Of a DNA stretch of 47,854 bases, positions 1 to 8,454 are shown one piece after another. The stretch is from an uncultured Olsenella sp. GTDB lineage: Bacteria; Actinomycetota; Coriobacteriia; Coriobacteriales; Atopobiaceae. The position numbers and the translations under genes were made by a program. The notes under the pieces were generated by a model. It did not search any database. It was not told the DNA's origin and saw nothing but the letters and a program-made list of their open reading frames with translations. The stretch lies in contig CASEQJ010000027.1 in NCBI GenBank assembly GCA_949290055.1, forward strand, positions 1 through 47,854, in the 5' to 3' direction. How positions within the stretch are numbered: the stretch's first letter is position 1; every line of letters starts with the position of its first letter.

Positions 1-1389
1 GGCGACTTCTCGCCGTGGTCGGCGGGCGAGACGCGCGTCGCAACGCTCGTGGACCTCTCGCAGGACCTCCGCAGACGCTCGAGCGCACGGGCCCTCACCT
101 ACGAGACCACGGCGTCCAGCCCCGTCTACCTGCGGATTGGCGTGCTCGACAGCTTTGACGGCGCAACGTGGCGCTTCTCTGGGGACACGGCCGGCGCCCT
201 CGTGGACGCGTCCCCGCTCTCCCAGGCCGCCCTCTCCGACGACGCCGCGACCGGCGTGGCCGCCCCCGTGACGACCGTCGTGCGCGACGCGAACGGCGCG
301 GCGGCTCCTCCCGGAACGGCCACGCTCACCTCGCCCGAGGAGGGCACCTGGCGCGCCGTGGGGTGCTATCTCGCGCCCGCCACGAGCGTCGCGGACGTCA
401 ACGAGCTCCCCGACGTGCGCTCCGCGCTCGCACGGCGAAGCTACGTCGCCGAGGCCGCGCCGCCCGAGGACGCGCTCGCCGTACCCGGAGAGGCGCTCCC
501 CGACGGCGTGGCCCAGGTCCTGGCCGCGGCGGAGGCCGAGGGCGTCGGCGGGGGCGGCTTCCTCAACCAGCTCGAGACCACGCGCTGGCTCGTGGGCCTC
601 TTCACGGACGGGAGCTTCTCCTACTCGCTCGACGCGCCTGGCGGCGACCAGGGCAACCTCTCCGCCATAGGAGAGTTCCTCCAGACCAGAAGCGGCTACT
701 GCACGCACTACGCCACGGCGTTTGCGCTGCTTTCGCGGGAGCTCGGCGTGCCCGCGCGCGTGGCGCTCGGCTACGCGCCCGACCCGACGCAAGACGAAGA
801 CGGGAACTACGTGGTCACCATGCTCCAGCTCCACGCCTGGGCGGAGGTCTGGCTCGACGGAATCGGCTGGGTCGGCGTCGACGTGACGCCCGCCGCCGGC
901 GGCGCGGCAGACCCCGCGCCCGAACCCACCTCGCCGGAGGAGGAGCCGGACGAGACGCCGGACGCTCCAGCCGAGGCCCCCACGCAGCCCGAGGAGAGGC
1001 CCCAAGAAGACCAGCCCGCCGAGAAGGGCGACGAGGCCGAGGCCTCGCCGATCCCCTGGCTTGTGGCCGTCCTTCTCGCCCTGGCCCTTGTGGCGGCCGG
1101 CGGGGCGGCCGCCCTTCTCGCCCGGCGGCGCCGCGTCACGACCTGGCGGGCCGCCTGGGCACGCGTCTGCCGCGCCGCCCGGCGCTCGGGCGTGCGCTGG
1201 GACAGGAGCGCCACCGAGGACCAGGTCGCCGACCTCATCTGCGCGCGCCTGCGCGACGAGACCCTCTCCGCCGAGGTCCGCCGCACATGCCGCAACGCCT
1301 GCCAAGAGCGTTACGGCGGCCAGAGCGCGCCCTTCAAACAACCCCCGCTGCAAGCAATCGCCCGCACCCTGAGGCGTGGCCACAAGTAA
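1..1389 (+). CDS. Transglutaminase-like membrane protein, TgpA type (5' end missing)
   Basis: The reading frame is open from the first base, so the gene starts outside the window; 462 residues are visible. The early part (DLRR..., then PVYLR...FDG..TW) matches the extracytoplasmic region that precedes the transglutaminase core in TgpA-type proteins. The core carries the expected triad: Cys in SGYCTHYATAF (nt 700-702), His in LHAWAEVW (nt 832-834) and Asp in GVDVTP (nt 880-882). A Pro/Glu-rich linker follows (nt about 910-1040), then one membrane segment (nt about 1053-1130) ending in RRRR and a cytoplasmic tail. Known relatives are inner-membrane proteins with N-terminal helices, presumably encoded upstream here; they may process or cross-link cell-surface proteins. 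Substrate is unknown. In actinobacteria such genes often follow a MoxR ATPase and a DUF58 gene, which would lie outside this window. Confidence 0.85.
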   Translation, partial: GDFSPWSAGETRVATLVDLSQDLRRRSSARALTYETTASSPVYLRIGVLDSFDGATWRFSGDTAGALVDASPLSQAALSDDAATGVAAPVTTVVRDANGAAAPPGTATLTSPEEGTWRAVGCYLAPATSVADVNELPDVRSALARRSYVAEAAPPEDALAVPGEALPDGVAQVLAAAEAEGVGGGGFLNQLETTRWLVGLFTDGSFSYSLDAPGGDQGNLSAIGEFLQTRSGYCTHYATAFALLSRELGVPARVALGYAPDPTQDEDGNYVVTMLQLHAWAEVWLDGIGWVGVDVTPAAGGAADPAPEPTSPEEEPDETPDAPAEAPTQPEERPQEDQPAEKGDEAEASPIPWLVAVLLALALVAAGGAAALLARRRRVTTWRAAWARVCRAARRSGVRWDRSATEDQVADLICARLRDETLSAEVRRTCRNACQERYGGQSAPFKQPPLQAIARTLRRGHK

Positions 1390-1413
1390 GCCACCCCCGC
1401 GCTGTTGCGTTCG

Positions 1414-3438
1414 CTACATCAGCTCGCAGACCTGGGAGGCAAAGGCCACGGGGTCCTCGGGCAGGATGCCCTCGACGAGCAGTGCCTGGTTGTAGAGCAG
1501 CCCCGCGTAGAGCGCGACCTTGTCCTTGTCGCCCGCCTCCTGCGCGGCGCGCAGCTTCTCGAAGACCGGGTGCTTGGCGTTGACCTCGAGCACGCGGACG
1601 GCCTTGGGGGCCTGCTCCGCCTCGGGGCCGGCGGAGAGGACCTTCTCCATTTCAAGGGAGAGCGGGCCCTCGGAGGTGATCACGGCTGGCGCGCCGTCGG
1701 AGGCGAGGCGCGTGGACACCGCGACCTTCTCGACCTTGTCGCCCAGCGCCTCCTTCATGCCGGCGAACAGGTCCTCGTTGGCCTTGGTGGCCTCCTCGGC
1801 CTCCTTCTTCTCCTCGTCGGTGGCCAGGTCCAGGTCACCGGCGTTGACGTTCCTGAGCTCGACGGTGCGGTCCTCGACCTCGGGCTCGGCGCCGTCGGCC
1901 ACGGCCTGCTCGGCCGCCTCGCGCGCGGCGTCGTCGGCGTAGGTCTTGGGCAGGCCCGTGGCCGTGAAGTCGTGCATGGCTTGGAAGCAGAACTCGTCCA
2001 CGTCCTGCGTGGCCAGGAGCACGTCATAGCCCTTGGCAAGGACGGACTCCACCACGGGCATCTTCGCCAGCCGCTCGCGGTCGTCGCCGGCGGCGTAGTA
2101 GATCGCCTTCTGGTCCGCGGGCATGGCGGCCACGTACTCCTGCAGCGTGACCATTTTCTGCTCGCGGGCGCTCCAGAACAGGAGCAGACCGGCGAGCTCG
2201 TCCTTCTTCATGCCATAGCTCTGGTAGATTCCGTACTTGAGGCCGCGGCCAAAGTTCTCGAAGAAGGTCTCGTAGGCCTCGCGGTCGTTGTCGCGCATGG
2301 CCTCGAGCTCGGAGGTGATCTTCTTCTCTATGCGGCGCGCCATGGCCTGGAGCTGGCGGGTCTGCTGAAGCGTCTCACGGGAGATGTTGAGGGAGACGTC
2401 GGAGGAGTCCACGACGCCGCGGACGAAGTTGTAGTAGTCGGGCAGGAGGTCGGCGCACTTCTCCATGATCAGGACGTTGGAGCTGTAGAGCTCGAGGCCC
2501 TTCTCGTAGTCGCGGCTGTAGAGGTCAAAGGGCGCCTTGCCGGGAATGAAGAGCAGGGCGTCGTACTCGAGCGTGCCCTCGGCGTGCAGGCTGAAGGTGC
2601 GCGCGGGGTCCGCCCAGTCGTGGAAGGTGGACTTGTAGAACTCGGCGTACTCCTCGTCGGTGACCTCGGAGGAGCGCTTCTTCCAGATCGGGGTCATGGA
2701 GTTTATGGTCTCGAGCTCGGTGTAGTCCTCCCACTCCGGCTTGTAGTCGTCGCCGGCGTCGGCGGGCCTCTCCTTCTCGCGGCTCTTGGTCACGAGCATC
2801 TGCACAGGGTAGCGCACGTAGTTGCTGTACTTCCGGATCAGCTCGCGGAGCTTCCACTCGCTGAGGAACTCGTCGTAGTTGGCCTCCTCGGCGTTGTCCT
2901 TGAGGGTGAGGACGATCGTGGTGCCGCAGGTGTCGCGATACGCCGGGTCGCCGGAGGGGACCGCGTCGATCGTGTAGCCCTCGACGCCGTCGGAGGTCCA
3001 GCGGTTGCACTCGTCGGCGCCCCAGGCGCGCGTGATCACGCTGACCTCCTTGGCCACCATGAAGGCGGAGTAGAAGCCCACGCCAAAGCGGCCGATGATG
3101 TCCACGGCGTCGCCCTGGGCCTCGGCGTTGGCGGCCTTGAACTCCTCGGAGCCGGAGTGGGCTATGGTGCCGAGGTTCTTCTCCAGCTCCTCGGCCGTCA
3201 TGCCGATGCCGTTGTCGGAGACGGTGATCGTGCGGGCGTCCTTGTCAAAGGCCACGTTGATGGCGAGGTTGGCCTGGTCGACCTGCACGGAGCTGTCGGT
3301 GAGGCTCTTGAGGTAGAGCTTGTCGATGGCGTCCGAGGCGTTGGAGATCAGCTCACGGAGGAAGATCTCGCGGTTGGTGTAGATGGAGTTGATCATGAGG
3401 TCGAGGAGCTTCTTGCTCTCTGTCTTGAACTTGCGCAT
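1414..3438 (-). CDS. htpG: Molecular chaperone HtpG (Hsp90)
   Basis: Cytosolic Hsp90 ATP-dependent chaperone, 674 residues. The N-terminal GHKL ATPase domain shows ELISNASDAIDKL (near residue 30), DNGIGM and GRFGVGFYSAFMV, the three nucleotide-binding motifs. The middle domain has the conserved SDVSLNISRETLQ segment. It is somewhat longer than the E. coli protein (624), with an acidic Glu/Ala-rich stretch in the C-terminal third. The ATG at 3438 is preceded by a GGAAAGGGG-type ribosome site. The neighbouring genes are unrelated, so it is probably transcribed alone. I looked for heat-shock operators of the CIRCE or HAIR type in the 200 bp upstream and saw none; a long palindrome (3538-3640) lies there instead. 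Confidence 0.97.
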   Translation of the reverse strand: MRKFKTESKKLLDLMINSIYTNREIFLRELISNASDAIDKLYLKSLTDSSVQVDQANLAINVAFDKDARTITVSDNGIGMTAEELEKNLGTIAHSGSEEFKAANAEAQGDAVDIIGRFGVGFYSAFMVAKEVSVITRAWGADECNRWTSDGVEGYTIDAVPSGDPAYRDTCGTTIVLTLKDNAEEANYDEFLSEWKLRELIRKYSNYVRYPVQMLVTKSREKERPADAGDDYKPEWEDYTELETINSMTPIWKKRSSEVTDEEYAEFYKSTFHDWADPARTFSLHAEGTLEYDALLFIPGKAPFDLYSRDYEKGLELYSSNVLIMEKCADLLPDYYNFVRGVVDSSDVSLNISRETLQQTRQLQAMARRIEKKITSELEAMRDNDREAYETFFENFGRGLKYGIYQSYGMKKDELAGLLLFWSAREQKMVTLQEYVAAMPADQKAIYYAAGDDRERLAKMPVVESVLAKGYDVLLATQDVDEFCFQAMHDFTATGLPKTYADDAAREAAEQAVADGAEPEVEDRTVELRNVNAGDLDLATDEEKKEAEEATKANEDLFAGMKEALGDKVEKVAVSTRLASDGAPAVITSEGPLSLEMEKVLSAGPEAEQAPKAVRVLEVNAKHPVFEKLRAAQEAGDKDKVALYAGLLYNQALLVEGILPEDPVAFASQVCELM

Positions 3439-3537
3439 GCGGCGCGCCCCTTTCCGTGCTGCCTTGGTGAACGTGAGCTAGTGTACCCGGTTCAGAAAAT
3501 CTTAGTCGCCCGCGCTTAGATATCGAACAGCAATATC

Positions 3538-3640
3538 GGGACGTGTTAGAGCGAGCAGCTTTTTTGGGACAGGTTACGGAGCCACGGCACCCAGCCGACC
3601 GAGGCCTGTCCCAAAAGAGCAGCGCGTTTTAACACGTCCC
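3538..3640. repeat. Nested palindromic element C (between htpG start and the next gene's stop)
   Basis: Outer arms gggacgtgtta (3538-3548) and taacacgtccc (3630-3640) are perfectly complementary. Inside them ttttgggacagg (3562-3573) pairs perfectly with cctgtcccaaaa (3605-3616). Both arms contain GGGAC. The element is 103 bp and lies between the start of htpG and the end of the methyltransferase-fold gene, both on the minus strand. It could be a transcription end signal for a read-through transcript or a small mobile palindrome. Confidence 0.75.
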
Positions 3641-3647
3641 AAAAGCG

Positions 3648-4487
3648 CTAGTCGAGGAGGGGCGAGGTGGGAAAGGCGTCATCGTAGGGAATGGCGTCGG
3701 GCAGACCGAGGGGAGCGGCAGAAGCGGTGAGGAGGTAGTTGTCCTCGGCGGCATGGGTCTCGTCGGCGGCGAGAGCCACCTCGACGTGGGGAAACGCCGT
3801 GCGGGCCGTCGCCACCTCGGCGCGCAGGAAGCTCAAATCGGAGCCGCCGTCGCGCGACACCACGTTCATGAGGCAGACGCCGTCCGGCGCGAGCGCGCGG
3901 CGCACGAGACGCAGCGCCTCGACCGTGGCGAGCGAGCGCACGGGCCTCTCGCCCAGAAAGGCGTCGAGGACCACGGCGTCGTAGGGACCTACCTCACGCT
4001 CGAGGAAGCGGCGACCGTCCTCGCAGATCACCCGCAGGTCCCCGCCGGACGCACGGGCGAGCGAGACGGCCTCGTCGAGGAAGAACCAACGACGCGCGAG
4101 GCGAATGACCGCAGGGTCGATCTCCACGACGTCCGTCCGCACGCCCGGGTGTCGTGCGGCGACAAGCTTGGGGAAAGCGAAGCCCCCGCCGCCGATCATA
4201 AGCACGCGGCACGCAGAGGGACGCAGCTCGAAGAGGCGCTCGAACGCGCGGTAGTACGCGAAGACCGGCTCCATGCGGCGTGCGCCGAGATAGGTTGCGG
4301 ACTGATAGACGCCTCCCGTTCGCAGCACGCGCACGGAATCGGCGGCGGCGTCGCGCGTCCGATAGACGAGCGCAATCCCACCCATGGTCCGCACGACATG
4401 AGGGCGCGTGCGCCGCAGCCAGCCCACCGCGGCGAGCGCGCCGGTCGCCAGCGCCGCTGCCGCGAGCCCGTTCTTCGTGAGTCTCAT
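3648..4487 (-). CDS. Spermidine-synthase-fold (SAM-dependent) protein
   Basis: 279 residues. The centre has the Rossmann motif VLMIGGGGFAFPKL followed by an acidic strand end (DVVEIDP) and later AVVLDAFLGERP, the pattern of polyamine aminopropyltransferases and related SAM enzymes. The N-terminus is a hydrophobic, Ala/Gly-rich stretch ending in RRTRP, so it may be membrane-anchored. The small N-terminal tetramerisation domain of true spermidine synthase is not evident, and no SpeD (S-adenosylmethionine decarboxylase) gene is nearby, so a role in polyamine synthesis is doubtful. The ATG at 4487 has a strong purine-rich ribosome site (GGAGGGGAGGGGC). It diverges from yaaA, with a 59-bp shared upstream region. 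Confidence 0.8.
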   Translation of the reverse strand: MRLTKNGLAAAALATGALAAVGWLRRTRPHVVRTMGGIALVYRTRDAAADSVRVLRTGGVYQSATYLGARRMEPVFAYYRAFERLFELRPSACRVLMIGGGGFAFPKLVAARHPGVRTDVVEIDPAVIRLARRWFFLDEAVSLARASGGDLRVICEDGRRFLEREVGPYDAVVLDAFLGERPVRSLATVEALRLVRRALAPDGVCLMNVVSRDGGSDLSFLRAEVATARTAFPHVEVALAADETHAAEDNYLLTASAAPLGLPDAIPYDDAFPTSPLLD

Positions 4488-4546
4488 GCCCCTCCCCTCC
4501 GCACCTATGATAGGCGGCTGATAGGATTGTTCCCGAAAGGAGCATC

Positions 4547-5362
4547 ATGTCGCTGAGAATCATCACCTCGCCCGCAAAGAAGATGCGCGTGATCGACGCG
4601 CCGCCCTGGCCCGTGCGCGAGCCGGCGTTCCTGGCGCGCACCGAGAGGCTGCTGGAAGCCCTGCGGGCGCTCTCGCGCGACGAGGCGCAGCGGCTCTGGG
4701 CCTGCAGCGACCGTCTCGCCGACCTCAACTACGAGCGGGTCCACACCATGGACCTCATCGCCGGGACAACCGCCGCCGTCGTCGCCTACGAGGGAATCCA
4801 GTACACGCACCTGGCAGCCGAGGTCATGAGCGAGGACGAGCTCGCCTGGCTGGACGGCCACCTTCGCATTCTCTCGGGCTTCTACGGCATGCTGCGGCCG
4901 CTTGACGGGGTGGTCCCGTACCGCCTGGAGATGCAGGCACACCTTGCGGTGGACGGCACGCGGAACCTCTACGAGTTCTGGGCCGACGCACTCTACGAGG
5001 CGCTTGCCGCCGAAGGCTGCGACGTCATCGTTAACGTCGCCTCGGTCGAGTACGCGCGCGCCGTCACACCCTGGGTGCGACCGGACGGTCCCCGGGTCCT
5101 CACCTGCCTCTTCGGCGTCGAGCGCGACGGGCGCCTGCGCCAACCGGCAACCGAGGCGAAGGCGGCGCGTGGCACCTTCGTGCGCTGGTGCGCCGAGCGC
5201 GGCGTGAAGACCCTCGACGAGCTGTGCGACTTCCGTGAGCGCGGGTACGAGCTGAGCGTCGGGCGCTCCTCCGACGACTCCCTCGTGTTCGTTCGCGCGG
5301 AGCAAAACTCCCCTTCGTGTGATGAATTCGCACCGCCAGACGCAAATCGCTCGCTCGTGTGA
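4547..5362 (+). CDS. yaaA: Peroxide stress protein YaaA (DUF328/UPF0246)
   Basis: 271 residues. The opening RIITSPAKKM and the central GFYGMLRPLDGVVPYRLEMQ are hallmarks of YaaA. The family lowers intracellular free iron and limits oxidative DNA damage in E. coli; it has a DNA-binding helix-hairpin-helix fold and is cytosolic. An AAAGGAG ribosome site precedes the ATG. The conserved protein appears to end near LVFVRAE. The last 20 or so residues are encoded by the left part of the palindromic element that begins at about 5305, and the stop codon lies inside that repeat. The tail is therefore probably a by-product of element insertion and not a functional extension. Confidence 0.9.
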   Translation: MSLRIITSPAKKMRVIDAPPWPVREPAFLARTERLLEALRALSRDEAQRLWACSDRLADLNYERVHTMDLIAGTTAAVVAYEGIQYTHLAAEVMSEDELAWLDGHLRILSGFYGMLRPLDGVVPYRLEMQAHLAVDGTRNLYEFWADALYEALAAEGCDVIVNVASVEYARAVTPWVRPDGPRVLTCLFGVERDGRLRQPATEAKAARGTFVRWCAERGVKTLDELCDFRERGYELSVGRSSDDSLVFVRAEQNSPSCDEFAPPDANRSLV

Positions 5363-5535
5363 TGACAAAACGGGTCCAGACGGACTCCCGGTTCGAGATA
5401 TAGTTGTATCTTCTATCTATCAACAGGGGATTTGCGAATTAGGTTCCCCAACAGGGGCCAAAACTCCATCACACGAGCGACCGTTTTGATCCCGGACGCA
5501 CACGGATATCACACGAGCGTCCATTTTGACTGACC
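5305..5535. repeat. Palindromic element D (four copies of a TCGTGTGAT core)
   Basis: The core tcgtgtgat occurs twice forward (5315-5323 and within cgctcgtgtgatg at 5352-5364) and twice inverted (catcacacgagcg at 5467-5479, atcacacgagcg at 5508-5519). Each core is flanked by A/T-rich tags of the caaaa/ttttg type, so outer pairs with outer and inner with inner. The centre is AT-rich and has a direct repeat caacagggg (5421-5429 and 5449-5457). The element covers the 3' end of yaaA and reaches almost to the promoter of the next gene. Confidence 0.7.
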
Positions 5536-5557
5536 CGAACGCCCCGGCAAGGCCGAG

Positions 5558-5563
5558 TATGAT
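5558..5563 (+). promoter_or_regulatory. Possible -10 box for the Shango-like operon
   Basis: TATGAT lies 24 bp before the start at 5588, with no good -35 box at normal spacing; TTGACT at 5526-5531 is 26 bp away, which is too far. The TTGACT is part of the right end of element D, so the element may have altered this promoter. Confidence 0.3.
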
Positions 5564-5587
5564 GGGGACCGAGGCGAGGGAGGTGCG

Positions 5588-7111
5588 ATGCCGGACGTCG
5601 ACGCGATCATAGAGCAGATTCTCGCAGCCAGCCGTGCCAAGGGCGGCCGGGCGCTCTCGAGCGAGCGCACCTACGCGGACGAGCCGATTCTGCTGCGCGG
5701 GTCGCAGCTCGGCAGCTACCTCCCCGAGCCCATTCGGGAAATGCGCGCCCTCGCCCGTCGTCCCGAAGCCCGCGCCTGGTCGGACGCGCGCCTGTTCGTG
5801 GAGCAGGCCCGCCTCATGGCAGACTATGTCGACGATCGACCCTACGAGGGAGAGTTCAAGAGCTACTTCCCCACTTACGAGACGATGGACAACCGGCAGC
5901 TCCGCGGCTACTTCACCTGGCGTGCGCGCGTGCGCTCCGGAGAGGTCGCGCAAACGTCGGCCTCGTTCGCCTACGTCTACCTCTACGAACTCCTGAACGG
6001 GATCGGCGTCGAACCGGGTGAGCAGGCCTTTCGCGAAATCGAAGCCTTTTGGCAAACCTACCGCGCCTTCGAGCCTGCCATGGACCGCTACGTCCGCCCG
6101 TGGCTCGTGGACTACGTGGTCTACCACGACCTGCCGCCGGAGCTTGCCAGGCCCTACCTCAACACCGCACACGACCGCGCGGTCGGCGTCCTTTCGCGCG
6201 CCGACGCCGAGGCTCGCATGCAGCCCAAGGCGCGGCGGCGCGGCGCATACAAGCCCGCAGCAAATCCGGAGCTCTTCGGCGCACTCGACTCCCTCTCCAC
6301 CTATCGTCTCTCTGAGTCTCGCCTCTTTCAGGACGAGCCCGACTCACTCACAGCCGTGACCTGCGGCGTCTTTGCCCAGCTCGCTCGCTACTACCACGGA
6401 AGCCGCGCCCAGGGACTCACGGAGAGCCTCTTTGGCACGCGCCACCCCATGCCGCACCTCATGTTCGCCTCGGCCGTGTTCTACCCCGGCACCCGACACG
6501 CGGACACCGTCTACGAGCTCGACGACACCTGCCGTTACCTCTGCAGAAACGGCATCTGGACCTGCGACGCGCTCCATGACGGAGGGGCCAGGAGCGCAAA
6601 GCTCGGCCAGATCCTCCATGCAATCGACCAGCGGCTCAGAACCGCGCTCGGTTACCCCCACCCGCTCAAGGAGCGCGGCGACCCAAAGTACCTCGCGCGC
6701 ATGATTGACCGGGAGATTCAGGGCTACCTCGAGTGGCGGGCAGCGCACGCGCCGCGGCGCATAGAGATCGACCTCTCCAAGCTCGACGGAATCCGCTCGA
6801 CCGCCGCCGAGACGCGCGAGGCCCTGCTCGTCGACGAGGAGCGCGAGGAGATCGCCGCCCCCGTCGAGTCGCCGTCCGAGCCTGAGGGGCACGAGGCCCT
6901 GGGGCTCACCGCCGCGGAGAGCGCCCTTCTTCGCGACCTGCTCGACGGGCGCCCAGGCACGGCGTCGGGCGTCGACCTTCTCGTGGACGCGATCAACGAA
7001 AAGCTCTTCGACCTCGTGGGCGACACGGTCCTCGAGTTCGACGAGACCGGGTCGCCCGCACTCATTGCCGACTACGCGGACGACGTGCGCGAGGCCCTCG
7101 CGCAAAAATAG
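5588..7111 (+). CDS. sngA: TerB-domain protein, Shango-like defence component A
   Basis: 507 residues. Residues of about 60-280 match the TerB_N domain: YFPTYETMDNRQLRGYFTWR, SFAYVYLYELLNGIGV and LVDYVVYHDLPPEL are typical. The C-terminal part resembles TerB_C. From the published anti-phage Shango system (TerB protein, ATPase, helicase) I infer this is the first component. It is followed after 47 bp by a BrxD-like ATPase and, further on, by an Lhr-like helicase. A GAGGGAGGTGCG ribosome site precedes the ATG. TerB-type domains are thought to sense or bind metal or membrane-related signals, but the role here is unknown. The identity of the domain is firm; the system assignment rests on the gene trio. 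Confidence 0.75.
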   Translation: MPDVDAIIEQILAASRAKGGRALSSERTYADEPILLRGSQLGSYLPEPIREMRALARRPEARAWSDARLFVEQARLMADYVDDRPYEGEFKSYFPTYETMDNRQLRGYFTWRARVRSGEVAQTSASFAYVYLYELLNGIGVEPGEQAFREIEAFWQTYRAFEPAMDRYVRPWLVDYVVYHDLPPELARPYLNTAHDRAVGVLSRADAEARMQPKARRRGAYKPAANPELFGALDSLSTYRLSESRLFQDEPDSLTAVTCGVFAQLARYYHGSRAQGLTESLFGTRHPMPHLMFASAVFYPGTRHADTVYELDDTCRYLCRNGIWTCDALHDGGARSAKLGQILHAIDQRLRTALGYPHPLKERGDPKYLARMIDREIQGYLEWRAAHAPRRIEIDLSKLDGIRSTAAETREALLVDEEREEIAAPVESPSEPEGHEALGLTAAESALLRDLLDGRPGTASGVDLLVDAINEKLFDLVGDTVLEFDETGSPALIADYADDVREALAQK

Positions 7112-7158
7112 AACACCTGTGCTAGAATTTTGATTCTGCCGTCGTCGAGAGGAGTCAC

Positions 7159-8454
7159 ATGGAACGCACACCAAAGGTGCCCAAGCGCATCGCCGCGGTC
7201 ATTGTCAACTCCCTCAAGGGCGGCGTCGTCCCGCGCATAGGCCTGCCCTACATTACCGTCGGCCGCGAGCGCGAGATTCAGGCGCTGCTGCACGACCTCG
7301 AGCTCGTGGCGGACGGCGGGGCGAGCTTCCGCTTCCTCGTCGGCCGCTACGGCGCCGGCAAGAGCTTCCTGCTGCAGACGATTCGCACGCATGCCATGGG
7401 CAACGACTTCGTGGTGGCGGACGCCGACCTCTCCCCCGAGCGCCGGCTCCAGGGCGGCCAGGGCCAGGGCCTTGCCACCTACCGCGAGCTCGTCCGCAAC
7501 CTCTCCACCAAGACGCGCCCCGAGGGCGGCGCGCTCCAGCTCGTGCTCGACCGCTGGGTCGCGGCGCTGCGCGAGCAGCCCGACGCCGAGGCCGCCCTCG
7601 CAGACCAGCTCTCCCCCCTTCGCGAGCTCGTCTGCGGCTTCGACTTCACGCAGGTCCTATGCCTCTACTACCGGGCCAGCCTCGAGGGGGACGACGAGCG
7701 CCGCGCGGGCGTGGTCAAGTGGCTGCGCGGCGAGTTCCGCACCAAGACCGAGGCTCGTACCGAGCTGGGCGTCAACGCCTGCATTACGGACGACACCTGG
7801 TACGAGTACCTCAAGCTCTTCGCGCAGTTCCTCGTGGGCGCCGGCTACAAGGGCCTCGTCGTCCTGATCGACGAGCTCGTGAACCTCTACAAGATTCCCA
7901 ACGCCACCTCGCGCCAGTACAACTACGAGAAGATCCTCACCATGTACAACGACACGCTCCAGGGCAAGGCGCACCACTTGGGAATCATCATGGGCGGCAC
8001 CCCGCAGTCCATAGAGGACCGTCGTCGCGGCGTCTTCTCCTACGAGGCGCTGCGCAGCCGCCTCACGCAGGGCCGCTTTGCGAGCGCGGGTCTCGCGGAC
8101 ATGCTCGCCCCGGTCATTCACCTGGAGCCCCTCACCTACGAGGAGCTGCTCGTCCTCATAGAGAAGCTCGCCGACATCCACGCCGGCTACTTCGGCTACG
8201 AGCGCGCGCTCACGCAGGACCAGCTCGTGAGCTTCCTCAAGGTGGAGTTCGGTCGCGTGGGCGCCGATACCCACCTCACGCCGCGCGAGGTCATCCGCGA
8301 CTTCATAGAGCTTCTCGACATAGTGTGCCAGAACCTTGGCGCGGACGTGGACGCCCTGCTCAAGACCGACACGTTCTCCGGCGCCGTTGCCGCCCCAACC
8401 GTCGCGGCGGGCGAGAAGGACGTGGACGCCGCCTACGCCGAGTTCACGATCTAG
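7159..8454 (+). CDS. sngB: BrxD-like P-loop ATPase (DUF2791), Shango-like component B
   Basis: 431 residues. Walker A GRYGAGKS is at residues 62-69 and Walker B LVVLIDEL near residues 233-240, followed by the conserved ...NLYKI.N...R..NYEKIL segment and GGTPQSIEDRRRGVFSYEALRSRL. These are hallmarks of the DUF2791 ATPases found as BrxD in BREX and as the ATPase of Shango. It probably couples ATP binding to control of the helicase partner. A strong ribosome site GAGAGGAGTCAC precedes the ATG, 47 bp after the TerB gene, so the two form an operon. Its stop overlaps the stop of the convergent lipoprotein gene by 4 bp (CTAG). Confidence 0.8.
   Translation: MERTPKVPKRIAAVIVNSLKGGVVPRIGLPYITVGREREIQALLHDLELVADGGASFRFLVGRYGAGKSFLLQTIRTHAMGNDFVVADADLSPERRLQGGQGQGLATYRELVRNLSTKTRPEGGALQLVLDRWVAALREQPDAEAALADQLSPLRELVCGFDFTQVLCLYYRASLEGDDERRAGVVKWLRGEFRTKTEARTELGVNACITDDTWYEYLKLFAQFLVGAGYKGLVVLIDELVNLYKIPNATSRQYNYEKILTMYNDTLQGKAHHLGIIMGGTPQSIEDRRRGVFSYEALRSRLTQGRFASAGLADMLAPVIHLEPLTYEELLVLIEKLADIHAGYFGYERALTQDQLVSFLKVEFGRVGADTHLTPREVIRDFIELLDIVCQNLGADVDALLKTDTFSGAVAAPTVAAGEKDVDAAYAEFTI

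Noticed and set aside
1405..3519. 704-codon open frame antisense to htpG
   Set aside because: High-GC shadow: the opposite strand encodes a fully conserved HtpG; the antisense translation is Leu/Val/Gly-rich with no domain. The same holds for the very long antisense frames opposite metH, the hydrogenase, the flavoprotein, the ATP-grasp/hydrolase genes and the ABC permease.
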